Positions 7,343 through 16,861 of a stretch of DNA of 26,173 bases are shown here, in pieces. Below the pieces are notes generated by a model that saw only the letters and a list, made by a program, of their open reading frames with translations, was not told where the DNA came from and ran no database searches. Origin of the DNA: a virus; the IMG/VR virus record IMGVR_UViG_3300037847_002934, positions 1 through 26,173 of that record; one strand, given 5' to 3'. The stretch's first letter is position 1. The number at the start of each line of letters is the position of its first letter. Position numbers and translations under genes: made by a program.

Positions 7343-10300
7343 CTACTCCTGCTTGCCAAAGCCGGAAGCAACGTAATCAAAGTCCCGTTCGACAAGCCCG
7401 CTACCGTTTGGGTTGTTAAATCCAATATAAAAACCTTCCCTATCTTCAGAAGCAAGTGTAAACCCTTCGCCAGCGGTGTTATTTTTAGGGATTATGATTA
7501 GCCGAGGTGGCACACCGGGCAAAGCGTGTGTATCGTGGCCAGGCCCATATTGATTAAGTTGACTCGCGTCTAAAGTATACGCAGCTCGCCCATTAAAAAA
7601 TTTATTGGCGTAAGTTACGGCGATTGGAACTGTTGAGCTTGTAGTAATTGTTGAGCTACTTTGCTCTGTTCGCTGTTGCAGTTTTACGTTGACGCCTAAC
7701 TGGTCAACAAGAATGTTCTGAGACGGGTCATTTGACGTGAGCACAACCTTAAACTGAAACGCTCTTGCTGTCAGCGACGCGCTTGTCAATTCCTCCCACT
7801 TAGAAAAATCAGCGTCATCAAATATAGGGTTAGAAGTAGACTTTGTTGTTCGCACATAAAGTTTAGCGTTTGTCCCGTCTACAACGTCCCCGCCTAAAGG
7901 CGGCCAAGTGCTTATAAGGGCCTCTTTACTACCAATAGTATCGTCTGGGTAGTTGCCGCGAGCTACGATATGTCGTTCTAAATCAACAGTGTAGATATTG
8001 CCAAAATCAAGTGTTTTTTCAAACTGATACTCACCCGATGATTTAACAGTTCCGCCCACAAGTGAGTATTCAGAATTGCTGCCGCCTGAAGTCCCTATAT
8101 CAACAGGACTGCCGCCATCAGTTTCACTGACCTTAAAAGTATTTGCTGTTAAACCTGACGAAAGAACAAAATAAGTAGTTCCTACTTGCAGGCCGGATGG
8201 CAAGACAAAAGGAGTGGTGTTTATGCGAAACTGCACTTTATCACCCGCAGAGAGTTGATGGTTGACAAGGTTTGGGGTGAACCCACTAAACGTCCCATCA
8301 AAAGTTTTTATTGTATCGTTTGTTGCGTCAAATATAACTAACTTAAACCTTGACCCGGTAATGCCTGGAGTATCTTGCCTCGTTAAAGACAAAGCATTCC
8401 CGGAAGCATTGTATATAGCGTTAGTTTTTGCGCCCGCGAACGGCGTAGGAGATATTGTGTCTTCCCTTATACTTTTGACGCTCTGAAAATCCTGCGCATT
8501 TGGTACTTCAGTTACGATAACGCTTGCTTCTGTTACGCTTTTTCTGCCCCCGTCATCAGCAAACTTAACTAAATACTCTCCTGCGATTAAAGGCACTTCT
8601 TTTTCTGTAGAGTTTCCGGCAACCGCGTTTACAAGGTCAGAACTATTTGACCATGATGCAGTGCCATCAGTTAAATTGCTGTGCCGAATATGCACCTTGC
8701 CACCTACTTTTACGTCTAGGTCAACCGTTTCGTCCCAGCGCAATCGGGCGTTTTTCTGACTAACTGGTTCTATAGTTAAATTTTGAACATCTCCAGGTAA
8801 AGCTAATTTTGCTTGTATAGTATGTTCGTTTGTTGCGACGGGGCTTGTCTCCCCCGCAAAGCTTCTAGCCACGATCTTTACTTCCAGCAGTCCATCTTTT
8901 AATCCCTTAACTTGAACCGATGGAGTAGCAGTAGTTAGCCCGATAAAATTACCGCCGTCTAAGCGATACTCGAGAGCAAAATCTTTTACGTTAGTGGCTG
9001 TTACAGCCACCCCATCAGGATTACGTTCGGGGTCGGGGAGTACGACAGTAGGGGTTTTCCAGCTTATATCGACGCCAACACGAACTACACCCTTCTCTGC
9101 GTATAAAAAATCTTGTATGACTATGCCTGAAACTGCTTTAGGCGCATCAGAGATGCCTGATATCTCGCGTTCTTCAAACTCTGCCCCCTCCTCAGCCGCC
9201 CCATAAATAGTTTGGTTGTATTTGACTGCAGTGACTCCGTAGGTGTGGTCATCGTTTTCAACGACAGCCATTACACGGAATTGTTGGGATTGAATGTCGT
9301 CGGTTTGAATTAACCAAGGAGCGTTTGCCGCCGGAACCTCACTTAAGGCACTGGCTAAAGTTACGACGGCCCCGCTAAGGGTAAAACTGCGCGTTTCAAG
9401 CAACCCGGATGGCAGCATGAACGTGATTTTGGGCGTTTTTTGGGAATTTACAGATAAATCAGTAGAGGTATCAAGTGTTATTTGTGAGGCGCTGGCGGCA
9501 GAAGCAACGCGACCGCTTCTGCGTGTGTCGGCTCTTAAAGGATCAGCAATATCTACAACCGTTCCAGGGCGCAGAACAACCCCTGAATCAATGCCGATGG
9601 AAAACGTGCATATCTCATTTAAGTTTTGCTCGCTAAGCAGCGTCCACTTACCCAACCGCCTTGCTTGCCCTTGTGAGTAGCAACCAACCGCTCTGATCTC
9701 TTTGTTGTTTACCCCGTACTTTGCTATTGCGTTTTCGTCTTTTACGTGCTCAAACGCTACCTCACCTTTTTCTTCGTAAGTTTGGTATGCAACGGTCGCG
9801 CTCGTATGCCTGCTGCGTAGTGATGTTCCTGAATAAGAAAACATCCCGTCAACAACATTCGATGGACCTAAGGTATATTGCGAATCGGTTGGCCTGTCTT
9901 GCAGCAGAACCAATGAACCTGCTCCGTAGTAAGAAATGCCACGGAAAATGCTGGTCATATCCCTGATCGCGTCATAAACCTCTTTACGCTGGTTAATCAA
10001 TAAATTGCAACTAAAGCGAGGCTCTTGACCATTCTTCCCATCGTCTACTAACTCGTTGCAGTATTGCGATATAGCAAAGAAATCATATCGGTCTAAAGAA
10101 GACGCAGGCACGCCTGCTCCATAGCGCGTGCTTGTCAGCAAATCCCAAAAACACCACGCTGGGTCATTTGTCCAAACTGTTCCCCCTGGGGCACCTGCAT
10201 CAGTGCTCAGTTGGCCGGTCCAGACACCGTCGTAAGTGATCCTGCCGGGAATCCCATTTTCTATTGATTCAGTTTGGCCAGTAGCCACAACAAGCCTTTG

Positions 10301-11116
10301 AGTTTCACTTTGATCAATTTTTGCGTTAGTCGGAACACCCACTTTTATGCCACGGATCAGATATTTTCGTGTCGGGATTGAGCCGAATTGCCGAGCGTCA
10401 AACCTAAGCCCTACTAAAGCAGCGTTTGGAAACCCATATTTTTTATCTCGTATCTCTGTATAGCTTGACCAAACTGTATCGTTTGACAACCTTACGCTTT
10501 CACTGTCCTCTGTGTCGCGCCTAACTTTTATGTATGCAGGGCGAGTATCGTTTAACTTAAACACATAATCCCGCTGGTATGAGTTCCTACTTTTGCCTTT
10601 TATAGTGTCTGCCTTGACTACGTTAAAGCCGCCTCCGTTGTAATCAACTAAAATACTAATACTAACTTTAGTGCCTACAATATCCCCGTCATCTTCAATT
10701 TTTTGCAAAGATGGGATAGAAATGGTAACCCGAACACGATCGACGGTGGCATCTTGAATAGTTATTATGGGGGAGTTATCCTCTTTTATTTGTGTGTTAA
10801 CGATTCTTGCAGTTTCGACAGTGTTAAAAGGTCCAGGCAAGTAGTCTTGGGTCGGCGTTCCGGTTCTAGTCTCAACCCGAAAATTTGAAAAGTTATTGCG
10901 GCCCCTCGTATCTTCAACAGGCGTCCCATCAAGAAATATGCTTTTGTTGCCGTCGTCTAGGCCTTGGATTTCGCCCTCGCTGAGCAAGTCAATGACATTG
11001 GCAAATTGTCTTGACTGAAGCGAATCGGCATCTTCTGTCGGGGGAGAACTGCTGCCGCCTCCGCCGCCTTTTCCCCCGCCGTCCCCAGCGCCTGCTATGT
11101 ATTTGGGATTAATCAT
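7343..11116 (-). CDS. Tail tip host-specificity protein, lambda J family
   Basis: A 1257-residue protein. After a Gly-rich start, the segment SLQSRQFANVIDLLSEGEIQ is the hallmark lambda J N-terminus. Strong J-like blocks follow: WSSYTEIRDKKYGFPNAALVG (about 215), RKYLIRGIKVGVP (about 250), DPAWCFWDLLTSTRYGAGV (about 315), ISQYCNELVDDG (about 345), LVLLQDRP (about 400) and AIAKYGVNNKEIRAVGCYSQ (about 455). The middle (about 655-880) contains fibronectin-III-like beta domains. The C-terminal ~350 residues differ from lambda J and probably include the receptor-facing part. The protein forms the central tail tip. It lies two bases after the I homologue, as in lambda. Confidence 0.92.
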   Translation of the reverse strand: MINPKYIAGAGDGGGKGGGGGSSSPPTEDADSLQSRQFANVIDLLSEGEIQGLDDGNKSIFLDGTPVEDTRGRNNFSNFRVETRTGTPTQDYLPGPFNTVETARIVNTQIKEDNSPIITIQDATVDRVRVTISIPSLQKIEDDGDIVGTKVSISILVDYNGGGFNVVKADTIKGKSRNSYQRDYVFKLNDTRPAYIKVRRDTEDSESVRLSNDTVWSSYTEIRDKKYGFPNAALVGLRFDARQFGSIPTRKYLIRGIKVGVPTNAKIDQSETQRLVVATGQTESIENGIPGRITYDGVWTGQLSTDAGAPGGTVWTNDPAWCFWDLLTSTRYGAGVPASSLDRYDFFAISQYCNELVDDGKNGQEPRFSCNLLINQRKEVYDAIRDMTSIFRGISYYGAGSLVLLQDRPTDSQYTLGPSNVVDGMFSYSGTSLRSRHTSATVAYQTYEEKGEVAFEHVKDENAIAKYGVNNKEIRAVGCYSQGQARRLGKWTLLSEQNLNEICTFSIGIDSGVVLRPGTVVDIADPLRADTRRSGRVASAASASQITLDTSTDLSVNSQKTPKITFMLPSGLLETRSFTLSGAVVTLASALSEVPAANAPWLIQTDDIQSQQFRVMAVVENDDHTYGVTAVKYNQTIYGAAEEGAEFEEREISGISDAPKAVSGIVIQDFLYAEKGVVRVGVDISWKTPTVVLPDPERNPDGVAVTATNVKDFALEYRLDGGNFIGLTTATPSVQVKGLKDGLLEVKIVARSFAGETSPVATNEHTIQAKLALPGDVQNLTIEPVSQKNARLRWDETVDLDVKVGGKVHIRHSNLTDGTASWSNSSDLVNAVAGNSTEKEVPLIAGEYLVKFADDGGRKSVTEASVIVTEVPNAQDFQSVKSIREDTISPTPFAGAKTNAIYNASGNALSLTRQDTPGITGSRFKLVIFDATNDTIKTFDGTFSGFTPNLVNHQLSAGDKVQFRINTTPFVLPSGLQVGTTYFVLSSGLTANTFKVSETDGGSPVDIGTSGGSNSEYSLVGGTVKSSGEYQFEKTLDFGNIYTVDLERHIVARGNYPDDTIGSKEALISTWPPLGGDVVDGTNAKLYVRTTKSTSNPIFDDADFSKWEELTSASLTARAFQFKVVLTSNDPSQNILVDQLGVNVKLQQRTEQSSSTITTSSTVPIAVTYANKFFNGRAAYTLDASQLNQYGPGHDTHALPGVPPRLIIIPKNNTAGEGFTLASEDREGFYIGFNNPNGSGLVERDFDYVASGFGKQE

Positions 11117-11118
11117 GA

Positions 11119-11736
11119 TTAAACCTGATCAACGTCAAGACCTGCTGAAACGACCGCCGACCCAACGAACACACGCCCATAGGCTATCGGTACAGCCACG
11201 CCTTTCTTAGTAGTGTTAACTATCCCACTAAAACTACTCGACTCCAAAAGCGTAGGCTCTTCGCTAGCTGTTATGGGCTGCGGGACGGGTGAAATCATTT
11301 CGGCTACGCCGTTAAGCACTAAGGACGCCCCAACCAGCCCAAACGCTGTGGCAGTCCCTGCAGCAAACACTGGAGCACTAAGGCCAATAGCTGTAAAACC
11401 AATCGGCCCGAGCAGAATAGCCGCAGCGATAAAACCTAAACCAGTTAGCACCTGTGTAAACCCGCCCGCGCCCATCAAAACAGGCGTAATGCTAAAAACT
11501 TCTTTTTCGCTCCAGGGTAGGTACAGACCCGTAACGTCCTTGTCGTGAACCGCCTGTGTACCCACTGTTACTTGATACGCAACGCCTCGTTTTTCGCTGT
11601 CTAGCAACCACTTTTCAAGTTTAGGGAAATTAACCAGCAGAGCCTTTAACGCTTGAGCAGGCGTGTCAGCCACAAACTCAAACCGTCCTTGGCCAAGCTG
11701 CTCTTTTAATGCGCCGTAGACCTTAACGACTTTCAT
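11119..11736 (-). CDS. Tail assembly protein, lambda I family
   Basis: A 205-residue protein. The N-terminal ~85 residues are a ubiquitin-like domain (VKVYGALKEQLGQGRFEFVA, ALKALLVNFPKLEKWL). A hydrophobic Gly/Ala-rich stretch follows (about 92-145, GFTQVLTGLGFIAAAILLGP and on), then a C-terminal segment containing VPIAYGRVFVGSAVVSAGL. This layout is that of lambda gpI (Lambda_tail_I), which is needed for tail tip assembly but is not found in the finished virion in lambda. It overlaps the K homologue by 14 bp and precedes J, the exact lambda order K-I-J. Confidence 0.85.
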   Translation of the reverse strand: MKVVKVYGALKEQLGQGRFEFVADTPAQALKALLVNFPKLEKWLLDSEKRGVAYQVTVGTQAVHDKDVTGLYLPWSEKEVFSITPVLMGAGGFTQVLTGLGFIAAAILLGPIGFTAIGLSAPVFAAGTATAFGLVGASLVLNGVAEMISPVPQPITASEEPTLLESSSFSGIVNTTKKGVAVPIAYGRVFVGSAVVSAGLDVDQV

Positions 11737-12436
11737 GCCTTAGAACGCACGCCACGTTTTTCAGATAATACTCGCCCAACACGTCTCTGCTGCTTAGTCG
11801 GCCTTGTACGTGGTGCAAAACCTGCTGGTCTCCGATGTAGACCGCCGCGTGGTTTGGCACAGGCGAAGACAACTGGATTAACAGTAAATCACCTTTTTGC
11901 AGTTGTGCCATTGGAATGCGGTGAAAACCTTCCTTTTCAAAATTGTCTAAATACAGGTTTTGGCCGTTTTCCCACCACCGATCACGCCTTGGGTAATTCC
12001 TTAGCTCAACACCTAGCTCACGCTTATACCAGTCGCGGCACAGGCTGTAGCAATCAACCACTCCATGGGAAAACGCCCGCCCCACATAGGGCAGCTCAAA
12101 TCCTTCTGGCTCGCAGTATCCCCAGTTCCCTGTGTTTGGGTTGACGATATGCCAAGGGAGACCGCTTTGCTCGCACGCCACTCGGTCTGCCTGCGATGGT
12201 GCGTGGTTTGTAACCGGGTGGCTATGGATAACAGCCACAATTTCGCCTTGCTCTTCTACCGCTGCGTAATCTCGTGGATCAAGAACAAAGTGCTCCTGGG
12301 GCGTAGTAGCGAGGTTTTTGCATGGGAAATATCTGCGGCGGCCTTTGACTACAGCTACTAAGCCACAGCATTCATTGGGGCTTTCCTCCGCTGCGTGTGC
12401 TTGAATTTTTTCTTTTAGGGAAGGGGGCAGCGTCAT
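11723..12436 (-). CDS. Tail tip JAMM / NlpC-P60 peptidase, lambda K family
   Basis: A 237-residue two-domain protein. Residues 1-110 are a JAB/MPN metalloprotease domain with an intact JAMM motif: E22 in SPNECCGL, H71 and H73 in HSHP, and D84 exactly ten residues after H73. Residues 120-237 are an NlpC/P60 domain with the catalytic Cys129 (GVVDCYSLCRDWY), His196 in NHAAVYIG and a polar third residue near H208-H209. Family knowledge: lambda gpK acts in tail tip assembly, and the NlpC domain is thought to cleave peptidoglycan during DNA entry. All key residues of both domains are present, so both may be active. This is the only peptidoglycan hydrolase-like gene in the window. Confidence 0.9.
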   Translation of the reverse strand: MTLPPSLKEKIQAHAAEESPNECCGLVAVVKGRRRYFPCKNLATTPQEHFVLDPRDYAAVEEQGEIVAVIHSHPVTNHAPSQADRVACEQSGLPWHIVNPNTGNWGYCEPEGFELPYVGRAFSHGVVDCYSLCRDWYKRELGVELRNYPRRDRWWENGQNLYLDNFEKEGFHRIPMAQLQKGDLLLIQLSSPVPNHAAVYIGDQQVLHHVQGRLSSRDVLGEYYLKNVACVLRHESR

Positions 12437-12456
12437 AAAAATAGCGGCAAGACTTA

Positions 12457-13215
12457 TTAGGCAGACGGTAGCTCGCCGTCCTCACCGACGACACGCCCAG
12501 GAATTTTTTTATTAGGCAAATCGAATTTGCTTGCTAATTCAAAGCTAACAACATCTCGGTTTTCAAGTGACTTGCGGTCTATAAACCACTCTTCTATAGG
12601 AAAAGTCGCGTAGGGGTCTGCGCTGCTTTCATTATCAAGAAACTTTTTCAAAGTGCGTATCCTCCTAACCTTGGCTCCTATTAAGTCGTTGTTTGGGGTC
12701 ACGCTATTAACCCCCGTGTCTTTGTTGATGAGCATGTCTGTGACAACCCCGCTTAAATTAGCGACCGTCAACGTCGGGCGAGGCAGCGTCCCAGTGTTTG
12801 TGTACTCAAAACCCTCTGCCTTTACTGGAACGCGGGAGTAAGTCTGCCCTGCCCAGAGGATATCCCCGGTTATGTCCGCGTTGCTGCCCGCGTGAAAGCG
12901 CACTACGACAGATTGATTGTTGCTGTCTAGGCCGTGCAGAGCATCGTCGTAATGCAGCTCGAATAATTCAATAATCGCATTAACGGCTAAACCTGACAGG
13001 TCGGCATAAACCGAGCTGATCGCAGTCCAGACAACTTCGTTATCCGTGACTGTGCTGCCAATGTCAGTAGGCCAGTTTGGCTCTTCGCTGCCTGACGTTC
13101 CAGTCCCTGTTATTGCGGTGCATTTGAACACCAAGCCGCTATTTTGTGCAGCAGTTGCACGACGAATAGCGCCAACAGCGAAATCGGTACTAGGAGCCCA
13201 AGCAGCAACAGCCAT
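12457..13215 (-). CDS. Minor tail protein, lambda L family, without Fe-S domain
   Basis: A 252-residue protein. Residues about 5-65 form an extra N-terminal module (W-A-P-S-T, G-A-I-R-R, KCTAITGTGTSGSEEPNWP, TVTDNEVVW), a beta motif often seen in phage tail proteins with possible carbohydrate-binding character. Residues about 68-252 match lambda gpL: IIELFELHYDDALHG, WAGQTYSRVPVKAEGFEYTN, GTLPRPTLTVANLSGVV, GAKVRRIRTLKKFLD, VSFELASKFDLPNKKIPGR. Lambda-type gpL continues into a Cys-rich domain that binds an iron-sulfur cluster. This one stops 13 residues after KKIPG and has only one Cys (C32), so that domain is absent. It overlaps the M homologue stop by one base. Confidence 0.82.
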   Translation of the reverse strand: MAVAAWAPSTDFAVGAIRRATAAQNSGLVFKCTAITGTGTSGSEEPNWPTDIGSTVTDNEVVWTAISSVYADLSGLAVNAIIELFELHYDDALHGLDSNNQSVVVRFHAGSNADITGDILWAGQTYSRVPVKAEGFEYTNTGTLPRPTLTVANLSGVVTDMLINKDTGVNSVTPNNDLIGAKVRRIRTLKKFLDNESSADPYATFPIEEWFIDRKSLENRDVVSFELASKFDLPNKKIPGRVVGEDGELPSA

Positions 13216-13556
13216 TACGGTTCAAAGACTTGCCTGAATGTTGCCTGGATTGTGGCGCGGTTCAAGTACGGAATCGACTTGCTCCACTCTTCGCAAACAA
13301 ACTTGGAGCTGCTTCCTTCGCCTGGCGGGGTGAAGTCAAAGCTTGCGCTGTCTGCAGCTCTTGCGTCTAAGAATGTCTCAATGGTGTCTGCTTCGGTTTC
13401 TGAAACATTAAAAGTCAGGCTGTATGACTTTGGGTTTTGGTTTAAGCCAAAACTTAAACGCTGCTCATAGCCATCACCAAAGCGCACCGTGCGGGTTGCT
13501 GGTGCGCTTGATTTTTGAAGCCCGTAAGCAGGCGTGATTGAGGGAAAGGTTGCCAT
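13215..13556 (-). CDS. Minor tail protein, lambda M family
   Basis: A 113-residue protein matching the phage minor tail family (PF05939). The pattern is P-A-Y-G-L-Q, then TRTVRFGDGYEQRLSFGLN, a strand YSLTFNVSETEADTIETFLD, SFDFTPPGEG, and W-S-K-S-I...ATFRQVFEP. Lambda gpM is about the same length (109) and works in the tail tip initiator complex. It overlaps both the tape measure gene and the L homologue by one base (TAATG-type junctions), so the M-L pair is likely translated together. Confidence 0.88.
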   Translation of the reverse strand: MATFPSITPAYGLQKSSAPATRTVRFGDGYEQRLSFGLNQNPKSYSLTFNVSETEADTIETFLDARAADSASFDFTPPGEGSSSKFVCEEWSKSIPYLNRATIQATFRQVFEP

Positions 13557-16500
13557 TATGCAAGTAAACCTCCAGGTCGTTTTTGTTTAATTAGCTCAGC
13601 TTGAACGGCAGCGCCGAGCATCTTGCCGAGTTGACTTGCTTGGGCAGAATCGCCTTCAACACTAGAGCCAGAGGCATCGACGTTCACAGTTACGTTAGCG
13701 CTGCCCATTGCGCTGTTCGGGACAATGTTGCCTTGAGCACCTGGAACGAACAGCTCAGGCCCACGTTCTCCGACCAAATAAGGCCGGTTGCCAGAAACTA
13801 AGCCGCCATTAGCTTTGCCTGTAAATGCACCTGGATTAAAGAAACCTGCCATGTTGGAAGTGTTTAATCCTGCAGGAGCAGCGCCTGAACCGCCAAAAGG
13901 CATTCCGCCCCCTGACACGCTGTAGTCCCCGCCGCCCATCCCAGCGAACATACGAGCGATGCCGATCGCGATGTATTGGGCGATCATTTGTTTAGCTGCT
14001 TGGAACAGCATGTCTGCGATGCTTCTTAGGAAGTCAGCAAAGGCTTGCTCTGCTGTTTTCGTTCCTTCAGCAACAGCTTGTAAGCTATCAAACAAACTAT
14101 CAACAACTGGAGTAGTTAAAGCGAGTGCTTCGTTGTATTTTTCTTGGAATACAGTTGCACTTAAAACAGCTTTTTCTATTTGGACATATGCGTCTCTTTG
14201 TCGTTTAAGCTGTTCCGCCGCTTTTCTATCAGATTCTTTTTTACTCTCTGCAGCTTTTCCTTCGGCTGTTCTTATTGCGGCGTTTTGCTTTAATAGCTCT
14301 TGCTCAATGCGAAGATTACCTAAAACTTCGGTAGTCATTGACCCGCCAAAAAGTCCCGTAAACGCGGGGTTTACAGCTAATTCTTGCTCTCTTAGCCTGA
14401 CACCGCCTTCAAATTTTTGAATCGCTAAAGCGTCTTCATTAGCCAAGTCTTGATTAGCTAACGCTACTTTTAACTGTCTTTCACGTTCTTTTGTTAAATC
14501 TTGCTCTAGGTTAAATTTAGACGTTAATTGAGTAAGTTCTATGTTGTTTAAAGCTATAAGGTCGTCACGTATATCTCTATTACGAACATCGGCTAGTTGT
14601 TCTTTTAGTTTAATTTCTAGTTTTTTCTTGTCTATGTCAAAAAGAACTTTGTTTTCAGCTTTTTTCAGCTCTAACAACTCTGTTTCGTTTGCAGATAGGC
14701 TTAAAATTTTTGTAAATTCTTGTACGGTCTGTTTTTCTAAATCTAACCTAGCTTTATCTACGGCTAATGAGCTTTTGGTAAGCCTTAAAGTCTGTTCTAT
14801 AGTCTCTTTTTCTCTTTTTCGATTTGCTATAATTCGCGCTGTAGTTTTATCGTTTTCTTGTAACTGACTTAAACCCGCAAGTTGATCCAGTACAAACGCT
14901 CCGCTCCCGTCTCCGCCTCCAAGTTTAAATAACTCTTTAAATCTAGGTTCGTACTTTCTTTTTATTTGTGTTTCTTGTTGCCGTAAACCTACATCAATGT
15001 TAGTAAGGCGATCTGTAGATGTTAAACCGAGTGTAATTTGTTTTTCAAGGTTTAAATCTTCAGTGCTTCTAATAAGTTCTTCTCTAATTGCACGCCCTAG
15101 TTCTTCAACTTTTACTCTTGCTTCTTCTAGCTTTTCGTTTACACCGCCTAAAATTTCTGCTGCTGATTTTGTACCCCCAAGATCTTTATATAAATTTCTA
15201 ACACCTAAAGCAATAAGTTCAAAAAACCCATTTATAAGTTTTAAGGGTAGGAGTAATGCTTCAAGGGCACCTGTAAGCCCAATAACAAGGGGCACCAAAA
15301 GAGTACCTACCAGTGCCCCAAAACTTTGCACAAACTGCATACTTACGCGCCCCAGCTTAGCGAATATCTCGTTAAGTCCTTCTAAGCTCTTACCGCTCAA
15401 ACCAGTGGTCTGTCTTACTTTTTCGGAAACCATGTTTTGAGCTTCAGACAGCCTACCTAAACGCTCAAGTTTTTCAATAGCTATTTGAAATTCTGCATTT
15501 ACTAAAATTCCTGCTTCACGTAAACCATCAAGATTTATATTTTTTGTTATTTCTCCTAATTCAAGCGCTTTAGTTACAGATTGCTCTAACTGCTGACCGA
15601 TAGCACTACCGAATATCTGGCCACCGAAGGTCGCGCCAAAAGGAGCGCCTAATGCCCCTCCTAGTAGGCTCCCGCCTATAGACCCTGCCCCGCCTCCGAA
15701 TAAAAGCGGAAAACCTGCTCCTAGTAACTGATCATTTAACTGTTTACCCTGCCTCTTTCGTCTAATTTTTCTGATGTTGTTAAGGCGTTCTCTAGCTGCG
15801 GATCTAGTTGCTTTAGCTTGTCGTTCATTTTCTCTAGTTATAGATTTTTCTATTTGCAGTTTTTTATCCAACGCTGCATTTATTGCGGCACGCTCTTGAT
15901 CGGTTCTTACTTGAAACTTACCCGAAGTTTGCCCTGCTGCGGGAAGTAGCGGAACCTTTGTGCCAAACGGGTCAGCGGGCATAGGCTCAGACGCTCGTTT
16001 AATTTGCGTGCGGATAGAAAGCTCTCGTTCTACAAATTTGTTTCTTGCTTTTGCCAGTAAATTAAAAGATTCGCTACCGGCAACACTATTTTCAAGCAGT
16101 AAATCAATTTCAGCAAACTGTTGCCTAGATGCTGCTAACGTGCGCGGTAAACTTGAAAGATCTTTAATAATCTGTTTAGTGCTGCCCGCTGCGCCTGTGG
16201 AGGGGTTGCCTATAGCATCTAGTCCCTGTCCGGTTAGACCTAACCCTTGCCCCCTAGCGGTTTGGCCTGCTCCCCCTAAAACAAGTGAACGCCCTTCTTC
16301 TCTAAGAGCTTTAAACCGTAGCGCTAAAACACCGAGAGCAGCACTTTGTCTTTCGACTGCAGTAGTTGCTCTTCTAAATTGACCAGAAACTTTTTCGCTT
16401 GCACCAGAAATTTCAATTAAACTGTTTTTTACAGCTCTTATGCCCCCAGGTTTGCCAAGCGCATTGATAAGTTTTTTTGCCGATGCTTCTAACTTTTCAA

Positions 16501-16645
16501 GATTTTGTACCGACTTAGTGGTATCTAAATTTATTTTTACTTTATTGAGCTTACCTACTTGCTTCTCTACCTCAGCAATGCGCTTACTAAGATCTTTTAC
16601 CTGCCTTTTATCTACCTTTACGGCAAGTGAGATGTCTTGTACCAC
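13556..16645 (-). CDS. Tail tape measure protein
   Basis: A 1029-residue protein with a GTG start at 16645; the frame is closed by a TAG 18 bases further upstream, so no ATG is available. The N-terminus is a coiled coil (KDLSKRIAEVEKQVGKLNKV). Residues about 315-355 form a Gly-rich hydrophobic region (GAGFPLLFGGGAGSIGGSLL) and about 430-480 a second hydrophobic block (LVPLVIGLTGALEALLLPLK), typical of tape measure membrane segments. Long helical, Lys/Glu-rich stretches follow (500-850). The C-terminus contains NGGLVSGNRPYLVGERGPEL, a signature of this family. Using the usual ~0.15 nm per residue, the tail would be about 150 nm. It is among the most A+T-rich genes here (one 60-base line at 14581 has 18 G+C). 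Confidence 0.92.
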   Translation of the reverse strand: MVQDISLAVKVDKRQVKDLSKRIAEVEKQVGKLNKVKINLDTTKSVQNLEKLEASAKKLINALGKPGGIRAVKNSLIEISGASEKVSGQFRRATTAVERQSAALGVLALRFKALREEGRSLVLGGAGQTARGQGLGLTGQGLDAIGNPSTGAAGSTKQIIKDLSSLPRTLAASRQQFAEIDLLLENSVAGSESFNLLAKARNKFVERELSIRTQIKRASEPMPADPFGTKVPLLPAAGQTSGKFQVRTDQERAAINAALDKKLQIEKSITRENERQAKATRSAARERLNNIRKIRRKRQGKQLNDQLLGAGFPLLFGGGAGSIGGSLLGGALGAPFGATFGGQIFGSAIGQQLEQSVTKALELGEITKNINLDGLREAGILVNAEFQIAIEKLERLGRLSEAQNMVSEKVRQTTGLSGKSLEGLNEIFAKLGRVSMQFVQSFGALVGTLLVPLVIGLTGALEALLLPLKLINGFFELIALGVRNLYKDLGGTKSAAEILGGVNEKLEEARVKVEELGRAIREELIRSTEDLNLEKQITLGLTSTDRLTNIDVGLRQQETQIKRKYEPRFKELFKLGGGDGSGAFVLDQLAGLSQLQENDKTTARIIANRKREKETIEQTLRLTKSSLAVDKARLDLEKQTVQEFTKILSLSANETELLELKKAENKVLFDIDKKKLEIKLKEQLADVRNRDIRDDLIALNNIELTQLTSKFNLEQDLTKERERQLKVALANQDLANEDALAIQKFEGGVRLREQELAVNPAFTGLFGGSMTTEVLGNLRIEQELLKQNAAIRTAEGKAAESKKESDRKAAEQLKRQRDAYVQIEKAVLSATVFQEKYNEALALTTPVVDSLFDSLQAVAEGTKTAEQAFADFLRSIADMLFQAAKQMIAQYIAIGIARMFAGMGGGDYSVSGGGMPFGGSGAAPAGLNTSNMAGFFNPGAFTGKANGGLVSGNRPYLVGERGPELFVPGAQGNIVPNSAMGSANVTVNVDASGSSVEGDSAQASQLGKMLGAAVQAELIKQKRPGGLLA

Positions 16646-16672
16646 AGCGCCGCGCCAGGACTATGCCTAATC

Positions 16673-16861
16673 CTAGCGCCTGCCCGTAGACTGCGCCCTC
16701 GCGGACATCTTTGCCCGCTCCATGGCTTTTTCCTCTTCCTCCCCTTTTATCTCGAAGAAGGCAGCCCACGCTGTCATCTCTTCGACTGTCAGCTCCTGGC
16801 AGAGCCGGGTCACCGTCATACCCAGCTCTTTTGCAACATGAAACAGAAATACCCAGTCAGG
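16673..16861 (-). CDS. T-type extension of the tail chaperone, made by +1 frameshift
   Basis: This frame has no start codon of its own before the conserved part, and it is entered from the G frame at 16860-16862. It encodes 62 residues beginning PDWVFLFHVAKELGMTV, then CQELTVEEMTAWAAFF, a Glu run and a basic end (SARAQSTGRR). This is the pattern of lambda-type T domains (a helix with A-K-E-L-G, then T-x-E-E-M-x-x-W). The frame is closed by a TGA at 16871-16873, so the shift must occur in the 12 bases between that TGA and the G stop. The likely site is TCC TGA C, a +1 shift from TCC to CCT. The fused GT product would span 16673-17213 (about 180 residues). T domains bind the tail tube protein in lambda. 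Confidence 0.82.
   Translation of the reverse strand, partial: PDWVFLFHVAKELGMTVTRLCQELTVEEMTAWAAFFEIKGEEEEKAMERAKMSARAQSTGRR

Noticed and set aside
11723-12436. Reading the NlpC/P60 protein as a host-lysis endolysin
   Set aside because: The JAMM plus NlpC architecture and the M-L-K-I-J order identify it as a tail tip protein.
13959-16382. Several long plus-strand frames opposite the tape measure gene
   Set aside because: They are Ser/Leu-rich mirror images of a helical Lys/Glu-rich gene, without ribosome sites or known domains.
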